From contig JALXCO010000157.1 in the NCBI GenBank assembly GCA_026990885.1, forward strand, positions 1-5,827: a DNA stretch of 5,827 bases, written 5' to 3'. Each line of letters opens with the position of its first letter. Position 1 is the first letter of the stretch. A model generated the notes under the pieces. That model was not told the origin of the DNA and did no database searches. It saw only the letters and a list, made by a program, of their open reading frames with translations. This document shows positions 1 through 5,419 of this stretch, piece after piece. This stretch comes from Desulfurococcales archaeon. Its GTDB lineage: Archaea > Thermoproteota > Thermoprotei_A > Sulfolobales > AG1. The position numbers were made by a program, and so were the translations under genes.

Positions 1-79
1 GATCCTTTGCTGCACCATTATTTTCTTTAAGATACTGAATAATATATCTAGCTATTGAACTTGATTTGGAGATTTTAGA
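1..79 (-). CDS. 5' end of an unrecognised gene running off the left edge; no canonical start codon
   Basis: On the minus strand one frame is open from the TGA at 82-80 to the window edge and has no ATG, GTG or TTG. It reads S-K-I-S-K-S-S-S-I and then ARYIIQYLKENNGAAKD. This is a plausible amphipathic helix ending in a Lys-Glu-Asn-Asn-Gly turn, as in the first helix of winged-helix proteins, but it is too short to assign a family. A strong ribosome binding site (GGTGATC, 84-78) lies 4 nt before an ATC codon at 73-71, exactly where a start is expected. A TATA-like box sits upstream at 128-121. The gene would lie downstream of cdc48 on the same strand, about 95 nt after its stop. Either ATC replaces an ATG through mutation or sequence error, or initiation is non-canonical. 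The resemblance to coding sequence could also be chance. Confidence 0.35.
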
Positions 80-84
80 TCACC
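78..84 (-). promoter_or_regulatory. Shine-Dalgarno GGTGATC without a canonical start codon after it
   Basis: GGTGATC is fully complementary to the conserved 3' tail of archaeal 16S rRNA (ATCACCTCC region). The next codons in the open frame are TCT, AAA, ATC, TCC, and no ATG, GTG or TTG occurs within usable distance in that frame. The motif is what argues that 1-79 is the start of a real gene. Confidence 0.45.
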
Positions 85-120
85 CAAACACACTAAGCGT
101 TAAATCATTATTTACTATCA

Positions 121-128
121 TATTTAAG
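121..128 (-). promoter_or_regulatory. TATA-like box for the leftmost minus-strand gene
   Basis: The minus strand reads CTTAAATA. The expected start of transcription, about 25 nt downstream, falls near position 98. That leaves a leader of roughly 25 nt containing the GGTGATC motif before the putative ATC start. The arrangement is consistent with an archaeal promoter, but it is inferred from sequence only. Confidence 0.35.
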
Positions 129-168
129 GGATCTCTAGATGCTCAAGGCATAAAATAGGCATTATGTT

Positions 169-2427
169 TTACGCATATATTGGTGGTCTTACTGTTTGCT
201 TAGGCAACCTCTGCCTGAATCTCTCGTTCCACATCTCGTAGAATTTAACTATATCATCTGTGAGAGAGGGCTTCACACGCTTCAATGCTTCCTCAAAATG
301 ATGCCTCGTTACTATAGACGCATTCAGATTCTCTCTCAAAGCCTGAAGCGCCGCCTCTCTCACTAGTGCGGCTAGATCTGCGCCGGTATACCCTTCGGTT
401 ATTTTAGCTATGTGGTGTAGATCAACATCATCAGCAAGAGGCATTTTCCTTGTATGTACCTTCAGTATCTCTAGTCTTGCCTGGGTGTCCGGTGGAGGAA
501 CATATATTATTTTATCAAATCTTCCCGGCCTTAATAGGGCTGGATCTACCAGATCAGGTCTGTTGGTAGCACCTATAATCACTACATTACTTAGATTCTC
601 TATACCATCAATCTCAGTTAAAAACTGGCTCACAACACGCTCCATTACATGTGTACCCTCGTCATACACGCCCCTAGCTGGAACAAGCGAATCAAGCTCG
701 TCGATGAAAACTACGGTGGGCGCATACAACCTAGCCTTTCTAAATATTTCTCTAACTGCCCTCTCGCTCTCTCCAACCCACTTGCTAAGGATCTCAGGAC
801 CCTTAATAGAAATGAAGTTCGCACCACTCTCTGTAGCTACTGCTTTCGCTAGTAGTGTTTTACCCACCCCAGGAGGACCATACAGTATAACTCCCTTGGG
901 GGGATCTATACCTAGCTTAGAATAGGACTCAGGGTATTTGAGCGGCCATTCTACAGCTTCTCTCAGCTCTTGCTTAACGTCGTTCAACCCTCCTATATCG
1001 CTCCATTTAACTTCGGGGACCTCAATATATATTTCTCTAAAGCCGCTCGGTATAACCTCTTTAAACGCATTGAGGAAGTCCTGCATAGTAACATACATCG
1101 ATTCCAGAAGCTCAGCGTCTATAGAGTCGGCGTCCCAATCTATTTGGTTAAGATACCTCCTCAATGCATTCATAGCTGCCTCTCTCACCAATGCAGCGAG
1201 GTCCGCACCCGTATAGCCGTAGGTTATCTCAGCTAGCTTATTAAGATCGACATCACTGGCTAAAGGCATGTTCCTTGTATGTATCTGCAGTATTTCAAGA
1301 CGGCCCTGCTTATCTGGTAGCGGAATCTCTATTTCCCTATCGAATCTTCCTGGCCTTCTTAATGCGGGATCTATAGCATGTGGCCTGTTACTAGCGGCTA
1401 TAACTATAACGTCCCCCCTACCCTGAAGACCATCCATCAGGGTTAGAAGCTGTGAAACTACTCTCCTTTCAACCTCCCCAACAACCTCATCTCTTTTAGG
1501 GGCTATCGCATCGATCTCATCTATAAAAATTATTGCTGGAGCGTTCTTCTGCGCCTCCTCAAATATCTCCCTCAACCTCTGCTCAGACTCCCCATAGAAT
1601 TTCGACATTATTTCAGGGCCGTTTATAGCGATGAAATACGCGTTTGTCTCGCTAGCTACTGCTTTCGCTAGTAGTGTTTTACCCACCCCAGGAGGACCAT
1701 ACAGCAATATGCCCTTAGGAGGATCTATACCAAGCCTCTTAAATATCTCAGGATGCTTAAGCGGTAGCTCAACAAGCTCCCTCACCTTTGGTATTATTGA
1801 TTTCATTCCACCTATATCCTCATACGATACCCTTGTTAGTTTAAGGGCGTTGACGGGCTTATCTAGGATCTGCACATTAGTGTCTTTAGTTATGACAACA
1901 ACACCGTGAGGCCTTGTATTTATTATATAGAACGGTATAGGCTGACCCAGCAGGGGTATATATACTATATCACCCTCAACCACAGGAGTATCGCTTAACC
2001 TCTTTTTAACATAGTTAACGAAGCTAGGATCAATAGATGTAAAGGATACGTTAGACTGTGCAGGGGCTATCTTAACGAATGAAGCATACTTATAGTCTGC
2101 CTTCCTAACGATCACTTTATCCCCAATCGACACCCCAGCATTGCGCCTGACCATAGTATCCATCCTTATTATTCCAGGATCATCATCGTCATAACTAGGC
2201 CAAGCTATCGCTGCAGTCTTCTTTTTACCCTCGATCTCAACGATCCCTCCCGGCTCAACACCCAGCTCGTTCATCACGCTGATGCTTAGCCTAACCTTGT
2301 TCCTGTTTGCCTCCCTAACCTTGGCTTCAGCAACCCTCAATATAAACTCTTTTCTACTTCTACCTAGAGACCCTCTTCCATGCCTCGAATTGGGTGACCC
2401 CCCAGGAAAACGGTTGGGATCAGACAT
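169..2427 (-). CDS. cdc48: Cdc48/p97/VAT-type AAA+ ATPase with two ATPase domains
   Basis: ATP-driven hexameric protein unfoldase of the Cdc48/VCP/VAT family, 752 residues, cytosolic. It pulls apart folded or tagged proteins and in archaea can feed the 20S proteasome. Order: Gly/Ser/Arg/Pro-rich extension (1-26), N-domain double-psi barrel and beta barrel (about 28-195), D1 and D2. D1 has Walker A GPPGVGKT (244-251), pore loop KFYGES (276-281), Walker B IIFIDEID (299-306), sensor Asn347 and arginine fingers near 358/361. D2 has Walker A 517-524, pore loop KWVGES (549-554), Walker B VVFIDELD (572-579), sensor Asn622 and Arg633/636. Both pore loops are aromatic, as in archaeal VAT and unlike D1 of eukaryotic p97. 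The last three residues, Ile-Tyr-Ala, fit the HbYX proteasome-docking motif. The ATG start has GGAG 11 nt upstream. The gene is transcribed alone, divergently from the ribosomal operon. Family assignment is secure; proteasome coupling is inferred. Confidence 0.97.
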   Translation of the reverse strand: MSDPNRFPGGSPNSRHGRGSLGRSRKEFILRVAEAKVREANRNKVRLSISVMNELGVEPGGIVEIEGKKKTAAIAWPSYDDDDPGIIRMDTMVRRNAGVSIGDKVIVRKADYKYASFVKIAPAQSNVSFTSIDPSFVNYVKKRLSDTPVVEGDIVYIPLLGQPIPFYIINTRPHGVVVITKDTNVQILDKPVNALKLTRVSYEDIGGMKSIIPKVRELVELPLKHPEIFKRLGIDPPKGILLYGPPGVGKTLLAKAVASETNAYFIAINGPEIMSKFYGESEQRLREIFEEAQKNAPAIIFIDEIDAIAPKRDEVVGEVERRVVSQLLTLMDGLQGRGDVIVIAASNRPHAIDPALRRPGRFDREIEIPLPDKQGRLEILQIHTRNMPLASDVDLNKLAEITYGYTGADLAALVREAAMNALRRYLNQIDWDADSIDAELLESMYVTMQDFLNAFKEVIPSGFREIYIEVPEVKWSDIGGLNDVKQELREAVEWPLKYPESYSKLGIDPPKGVILYGPPGVGKTLLAKAVATESGANFISIKGPEILSKWVGESERAVREIFRKARLYAPTVVFIDELDSLVPARGVYDEGTHVMERVVSQFLTEIDGIENLSNVVIIGATNRPDLVDPALLRPGRFDKIIYVPPPDTQARLEILKVHTRKMPLADDVDLHHIAKITEGYTGADLAALVREAALQALRENLNASIVTRHHFEEALKRVKPSLTDDIVKFYEMWNERFRQRLPKQTVRPPIYA

Positions 2428-2438
2428 AATTATCGCAA

Positions 2439-2442
2439 CTCC
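2439..2442 (-). promoter_or_regulatory. Shine-Dalgarno of cdc48
   Basis: The minus strand reads GGAG, 11 nt before the ATG at 2427. The spacing is somewhat long. In-frame ATA and ATT codons lie between, but ATG remains the natural start and there is no in-frame ATG, GTG or TTG within the next 28 codons. Confidence 0.4.
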
Positions 2443-2473
2443 TAATGCTCTTAGAATTATTTTGTGAATAGGG

Positions 2474-2481
2474 TTAATAAA
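2474..2481 (-). promoter_or_regulatory. Candidate TATA box for cdc48
   Basis: The minus strand reads TTTATTAA, which predicts transcription starting near 2453 and a leader of about 26 nt holding the GGAG motif. A second minus-strand candidate, ATTATAAAC at about 2506-2498, overlaps the plus-strand TATA box, so the choice is uncertain. Confidence 0.35.
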
Positions 2482-2490
2482 GGATAGCCA

Positions 2491-2504
2491 GAAAAGTTTA
2501 TAAT
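2491..2504 (+). promoter_or_regulatory. BRE/TATA promoter for the rpl18a-pfdA-ftsY operon (distal candidate)
   Basis: A purine-rich BRE-like GAAAAG is followed directly by TTTATAAT, close to the archaeal consensus. Transcription would start near 2525, giving a leader of about 100 nt before the rpl18a ATG. A second candidate lies at 2532-2538, so one or both may be used. Confidence 0.45.
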
Positions 2505-2525
2505 CTTCAAATGTTTAGAAGAGAT

Positions 2526-2538
2526 AAACCTTAAATAA
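2526..2538 (+). promoter_or_regulatory. BRE/TATA promoter for rpl18a (proximal candidate)
   Basis: AAACC followed by TTAAATA would place the transcription start near 2560, inside the palindromic block, with a leader of about 65 nt. It is comparable in quality to the upstream candidate; sequence alone does not decide between them. Confidence 0.35.
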
Positions 2539-2540
2539 TA

Positions 2541-2581
2541 TCCTATTAATATACACCATTAAGAGATTAAGCTTAATAGGA
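2541..2581. repeat. Inverted repeat with nested 12-bp palindrome upstream of rpl18a
   Basis: TCCTATTAA at 2541-2549 is the exact reverse complement of TTAATAGGA at 2573-2581, separated by 23 nt. Inside lies a perfect 12-bp palindrome, ATTAAGCTTAAT (2566-2577), and a further ATTAAG at 2558-2563. The block sits at or just after the predicted transcription starts of the ribosomal operon. It could be an operator or an mRNA leader structure. AT-rich sequence makes chance palindromes more likely. Confidence 0.4.
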
Positions 2582-2614
2582 ATAAATGGTTCAACGATAA
2601 ATGGAGAAATAAAA

Positions 2615-2618
2615 GGTG
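2615..2618 (+). promoter_or_regulatory. Shine-Dalgarno deciding the rpl18a start
   Basis: GGTG lies 9 nt before the ATG at 2628. The same bases include a possible GTG start (2616), which itself has GGAG 9 nt upstream, so two alternative initiation sites 12 nt apart are stacked here. Confidence 0.4.
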
Positions 2619-2627
2619 TCTACAGCA

Positions 2628-2909
2628 ATGAGCAAAACACTCACACGTGAAGTAAAGGTATATCGAGTGACAGGTCTAGCGCTGTTTTCCCACGATAAAT
2701 TCCCGGAATGGAGAAAGTTCTCTATAGAAGTGAGGGCCATAAGCAGGGATCATGCGCTAGAAAAAATATACTCTGAGCTTGGAAGCAGACATAAGATGAA
2801 GAGGAGAAATATTAAGATATATAAGATTGAGGAGATAGATCCAGATAAAGCCGAAAATAAGCTTCTTAGAGATTTCGAGAAGATAAGCGGGTGGGAGATT
2901 GTCAAGTAG
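2628..2909 (+). CDS. rpl18a: 50S ribosomal protein L18Ae (eL20, archaeal LX)
   Basis: Archaeal/eukaryotic-type large-subunit ribosomal protein, 93 residues from this ATG. The sequence has the family's compact pattern: a first strand KVYRVTG, a segment EWRKFSIEVRA with the central ALEKIYSELGSRHKMKR block (conserved helix plus basic RNA-binding stretch), then a strand IKIYKIEEI and a C-terminal helix. It is first in the operon with pfdA and ftsY, a typical archaeal neighbourhood. The ATG is preferred because GGTG (2615-2618) sits 9 nt upstream. An in-frame GTG at 2616 with its own GGAG (2603-2606) would add Val/Met-Ser-Thr-Ala, and I cannot exclude it. The stop is TAG, and the gene overlaps the start of pfdA by 11 nt, implying coupled translation. 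Confidence 0.93.
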   Translation: MSKTLTREVKVYRVTGLALFSHDKFPEWRKFSIEVRAISRDHALEKIYSELGSRHKMKRRNIKIYKIEEIDPDKAENKLLRDFEKISGWEIVK

Positions 2910-3345
2910 CCAGCAGGACAGAATGCAGGAAGCGATCCAGAGACTGGCACAGGATATAGGTAGAGTTGAAGAGTATATAAGAAACCTGCAGCAGGCGGCA
3001 AACACATTATTATCGGAGCTTGAAGATATAAGGCTATCGAGAGAAGCTCTTGAGAGACTAAAAAACTATGATGACGATGAGATCCTATTCAATCTAGCTA
3101 GAAGAGGGCACATATATATACCTGGCAAGATAAGTAGCGAGAACAAAAAGGTTATCGCCCATATAGGTGGAGAGTATCTGATGGAAATGGATATAGATCA
3201 AGCCCTTAAGATCCTGATCGATAAGGAAGGAGACATCAAAAACGCCCTCAATAAGGTTAACCAGGACATGCAGGAAGCTGTTAAGCTTCACCAAAGTCTC
3301 CAGCAGAAACTGGCCCAGATGATCCAGTCAACACAGAAGGGATGA
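2899..3345 (+). CDS. pfdA: Prefoldin subunit alpha (GimC alpha)
   Basis: Subunit of the alpha2-beta4 prefoldin hexamer, an ATP-independent cytosolic chaperone that catches nascent chains and passes them to the thermosome. The 148 residues match the usual length and architecture. An N-terminal coiled coil (about 9-57, rich in Gln/Glu/Leu heptads) leads to a central beta-hairpin region (about 61-100, with a HIYIPGKI strand and AHIGGEYLMEMD), followed by a second long helix (about 100-145). The start chosen is TTG at 2899, inside the end of rpl18a, with GGTG at 2890-2893 5 nt upstream. The next candidate, ATG at 2923, would give 140 residues and has a poorer ribosome site. The beta subunit is not in this window. 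Neighbours on both sides are co-oriented and probably co-transcribed. Confidence 0.92.
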   Translation: MSSSQQDRMQEAIQRLAQDIGRVEEYIRNLQQAANTLLSELEDIRLSREALERLKNYDDDEILFNLARRGHIYIPGKISSENKKVIAHIGGEYLMEMDIDQALKILIDKEGDIKNALNKVNQDMQEAVKLHQSLQQKLAQMIQSTQKG

Positions 3346-3361
3346 AATAAAAGCTATGCAT

Positions 3362-3387
3362 AGACACCAGGTATTTTGGGCGTGTCT
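3362..3387 (+). repeat. Possible hairpin just before the ftsY start
   Basis: AGACAC (3362-3367) and GTGTCT (3382-3387) are exact reverse complements with a 14-nt loop, ending 5 nt before the TTG of ftsY and covering its only purine-rich ribosome-site candidate (GGGCGTG, 3378-3384). It could limit FtsY translation relative to the upstream genes. A six-pair stem is short and may be chance. Confidence 0.3.
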
Positions 3388-3392
3388 CTGCT

Positions 3393-4310
3393 TTGTTTGG
3401 TAAATTAAAAAATGCTCTAGAAAAAACATTTTCGAAAATTTCGCAGTCTCTTGAACCTATTAAAAGCAGAGAGATCACCAAGAAAGATATCGATAAGCTG
3501 TATGATGAGATACTATTCAGCCTGGTGGAGGCCGACGTAGCCTACGATGTAGCTGAAAAAATTATTGATCATCTATCCAAAAAGCTAATCGGCCAGAAAA
3601 TCGGGAGACTAGAAAAGACAGAAAGATTCATAAAGAACGAATTCTCGAAAATACTATATGAGATACTCAAAAACGGCGAACCAGATATCGATCTAGAATC
3701 CCTCACCAAAAAATCGAAGCCAGCAAAGATACTAGTTATGGGAGTAAACGGTGTAGGCAAAACAACCACCATAGCTAAACTCGCCAAACACCTATCAGAT
3801 AAAGGATACAAAGTTATGGTTGTGGCAGCAGACACATTCAGGGCTGGAGCCCAAGAGCAACTGAAAATACACTGCAAAAACATCGGGGTCCCTATATTCC
3901 AGGGCAAATACGGATCCGATCCCGGGGCCGTTGTACATGACGCATTAAAGCATGCTGAAAAAACAGGCTACGATTTCGTAATTATAGATACGGCAGGGAG
4001 GCAACACACAGATATAGATCTTATGAATGAGATAAAAAAAGTAGTTAAAGTCGCAAGGCCAGATATTAAAATACTCATTCTAGACGCCTTAACTGGTAAC
4101 GACGCCATAATACAGGCAGAGGAATTCAACAAGAACATCGGTGTGGATGCAGTCATTCTAACTAAACTTGATGCAGACGCCTCGGGAGGTCCCGCACTAA
4201 GCATAATTGCTGGAATACAAAAACCCATACTATATCTGGGGGTTGGGCAAAGATACGATGATCTGGTACCATATTCAGCAGAATACATATTAAACAAAAT
4301 ACTTTCATGA
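3393..4310 (+). CDS. ftsY: Signal recognition particle receptor FtsY
   Basis: SRP GTPase that receives ribosome-nascent chain-SRP complexes at the membrane and hands them to the Sec translocon. It has 305 residues: a short N-terminal membrane-contact segment, the N domain (about 30-105) and the G domain. Visible motifs are G1 GVNGVGKTTT (117-126), the insertion-box signature ADTFRAGAQEQL (146-157), G3 DTAGRQHT (199-206), G4 TKLDADASGG (257-266) and the closing GVGQRYDDLVPY (283-294). Absence of a methionine-rich M domain separates it from SRP54. There is no long acidic A domain, as usual in archaea. The start is TTG at 3393: Met-Phe-Gly-Lys-Leu-Lys matches the usual archaeal FtsY N-terminus, and no other ATG, GTG or TTG is in frame close upstream. 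It lies 47 nt after pfdA, last in the operon, with no clear terminator after its TGA. Confidence 0.95.
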   Translation: MFGKLKNALEKTFSKISQSLEPIKSREITKKDIDKLYDEILFSLVEADVAYDVAEKIIDHLSKKLIGQKIGRLEKTERFIKNEFSKILYEILKNGEPDIDLESLTKKSKPAKILVMGVNGVGKTTTIAKLAKHLSDKGYKVMVVAADTFRAGAQEQLKIHCKNIGVPIFQGKYGSDPGAVVHDALKHAEKTGYDFVIIDTAGRQHTDIDLMNEIKKVVKVARPDIKILILDALTGNDAIIQAEEFNKNIGVDAVILTKLDADASGGPALSIIAGIQKPILYLGVGQRYDDLVPYSAEYILNKILS

Positions 4311-4380
4311 AAAATCCAGTTTCCTAATGCTTAACCACCTACATAAAGCCAGAAGCCAGTTAGCCCGCTACACATCAGCA

Positions 4381-4402
4381 AGCTATTTACCAGCTATTTA
4401 CC
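4381..4402. repeat. Perfect tandem duplication of 11 bp
   Basis: AGCTATTTACC occurs twice back to back (4381-4391 and 4392-4402) in the 120-nt gap between ftsY and the transporter gene. Each unit contains a weak TATA-like CTATTTA. The second copy would place transcription near 4420, the first near 4410. It may be a replication-slippage duplication or a doubled protein-binding site. Confidence 0.6.
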
Positions 4403-4406
4403 ATAG

Positions 4407-4411
4407 GGTGG
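4407..4411 (+). promoter_or_regulatory. Shine-Dalgarno GGTGG placed for a start upstream of the annotated ATG
   Basis: GGTGG is 7 nt from an in-frame CTG (4419) and 4 nt from an in-frame ATT (4416), but 19 nt from the ATG at 4431. If functional, it implies a non-canonical start. Alternatively the mRNA is leaderless or near-leaderless and the motif is not used. Confidence 0.35.
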
Positions 4412-4430
4412 AACCATTCTGATCTATATT

Positions 4431-5312
4431 ATGCTAGCCCTAAGTGTAGGAATACTATTCGCAATACATGACGTAATCGTTAGAGGAGGGAGAAAAAGAT
4501 TAGGATCAAGAGAAGCTAATCTCGTAAGCTTAATATCAGGTATACCTATACTAGCCTTCTTCGCTACTATTATGGCCAATAAAGCATCAACAACCATCGA
4601 CGCCTTAATCTTTTACCTGTTTGCAGGCGTATTCAATTTTACTGTGGGAAGAGCATCACTGTATATAGCTATAGAGAGGGTTGGCGTCAGTGTTGCTAGC
4701 CTTTTAAACTCGACCAGCATTATATTTGGGATTCTAATAAGTATACTTGTAGTTGGTGAATTTATTTCAATACAGCAAATAATTGGGGCGCTAATGATTA
4801 TGATCGCTATAGTACTCTCAACAATAAATGAAAGTGGAACCCCCGAAGGTAGGGGATCTATATTTAATTTTATCGATCTTAAGGGTGTAGGTGCAGGCAT
4901 ACTTTCGGCATTTGGAATCTCACTCGCTATAGTTTTTGGTAGATTGGGGAACCTCAACGGTGGAGACCCTTTTATAGGTGCCCTGATAGCATACCTGATC
5001 GGCATATTCAATGAGCTAGTGATAATCAGCAGATATGGAGATGGGCTTAAGAATATGATTTACGGGACCTCCAGAAATGAATTAGTATCTATAGGTATAG
5101 CTGGAGCGATAGCTTCGTTAGGGCAGATGTTTAGATATATAGCGCTGGTGTTTTATAGTGCCGGTATCGTTGTAGCGCTTCAGAATATAAGACCTATTGT
5201 AGGGACAATTCTAACGTCTATATTCAGTAAATATACTCGTGAGAAGCCCCGACTTATCCAGTATTTGGCTTCAGCTGTAGCCTTTTTCGGGGTTGCTCTT
5301 ATAGTTCTATAG
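4431..5312 (+). CDS. EamA/DMT-family membrane transporter-like protein
   Basis: Ten-helix inner-membrane protein of the drug/metabolite transporter superfamily; the substrate cannot be told from sequence. It has 293 residues made of two homologous halves. The first (about 1-131) contains helices near 1-15, 30-49, 58-75, 84-109 and 113-131 and the typical Gly-Glu (109-110) then QQIIGALMIM signature before helix 5. A hydrophilic linker (132-150) leads to the second half (152-293), with helices near 153-172, 179-200, 217-240, 242-266 and 276-293. The ATG used here cuts helix 1 short, and the only good ribosome site (GGTGG, 4407-4411) lies 19 nt away. The frame stays open upstream to a TAG at 4404-4406, through ATT (4416) and CTG (4419), which would give a full-length first helix. 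The gene probably forms its own unit between ftsY and sufC and ends in TAG. Confidence 0.85.
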   Translation: MLALSVGILFAIHDVIVRGGRKRLGSREANLVSLISGIPILAFFATIMANKASTTIDALIFYLFAGVFNFTVGRASLYIAIERVGVSVASLLNSTSIIFGILISILVVGEFISIQQIIGALMIMIAIVLSTINESGTPEGRGSIFNFIDLKGVGAGILSAFGISLAIVFGRLGNLNGGDPFIGALIAYLIGIFNELVIISRYGDGLKNMIYGTSRNELVSIGIAGAIASLGQMFRYIALVFYSAGIVVALQNIRPIVGTILTSIFSKYTREKPRLIQYLASAVAFFGVALIVL

Positions 5313-5372
5313 CCACATTTGCTTTGGAGCGGAACTTAGAGCCGGATTCTGCGATTATGCTGTTGGGTTATA

Positions 5373-5382
5373 AGCTTTTAAA
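5373..5382 (+). promoter_or_regulatory. TATA box of sufC
   Basis: AGC precedes TTTTAAA (5376-5382), a close match to the crenarchaeal TATA consensus, with a purine/A-rich stretch upstream. It predicts transcription starting around 5402-5406, so the leader is only about 15 nt and just holds the ribosome site. Confidence 0.5.
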
Positions 5383-5389
5383 CAGGCTA

Positions 5390-5419
5390 ATAGTTACAGT
5401 ATAGAGGGATAGTAACTAT
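5390..5419. promoter_or_regulatory. Candidate operator: 8-bp inverted repeat around the sufC transcription start
   Basis: ATAGTTAC (5390-5397) and GTAACTAT (5412-5419) are exact reverse complements separated by 14 nt, so the half-site centres are 22 bp apart, about two helical turns. The repeat straddles the predicted transcription start and its right arm includes the first two bases of the sufC ATG. This is the expected geometry of a site for a dimeric repressor. The left arm would lie upstream of the transcript, so an RNA hairpin is less likely. Confidence 0.45.
5404..5408 (+). promoter_or_regulatory. Shine-Dalgarno of sufC
   Basis: GAGGG lies 9 nt before the ATG at 5418, inside the spacer of the inverted repeat, and supports that start codon. 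Confidence 0.5.

Noticed and set aside
146..168. Terminator hairpin after cdc48 (CATAA/TTATG stem)
   Set aside because: Only five A/T-rich pairs and a broken T-run; too weak to call.
410..1909. Several open frames of 90-170 codons on the plus strand opposite cdc48
   Set aside because: They lie wholly inside a strongly conserved gene, lack ribosome sites and resemble no protein family. They are antisense shadows of the biased codon pattern.
169..2427. PAN (proteasome-activating nucleotidase) as the identity of the AAA+ protein
   Set aside because: There are two complete AAA domains and a Cdc48-type N-domain; PAN has one AAA domain and an N-terminal coiled coil.
3393..4310. SRP54 as the identity of the GTPase
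   Set aside because: The protein ends right after the G domain, lacks the methionine-rich M domain, has DTFRAGAQEQL rather than the SRP54-type box, and sits in the usual ftsY position after prefoldin alpha.
4311..4430. tRNA or small RNA gene in the ftsY-transporter gap
   Set aside because: No cloverleaf, T-loop signature or stable stem was found; only a four-base TAGC/GCTA pairing with a two-base loop and the 11-bp tandem repeat.
5313..5417. Additional small gene between the transporter and sufC
   Set aside because: No start codon with a ribosome site opens a frame of useful length; the stretch is explained by the sufC promoter and operator-like repeat.
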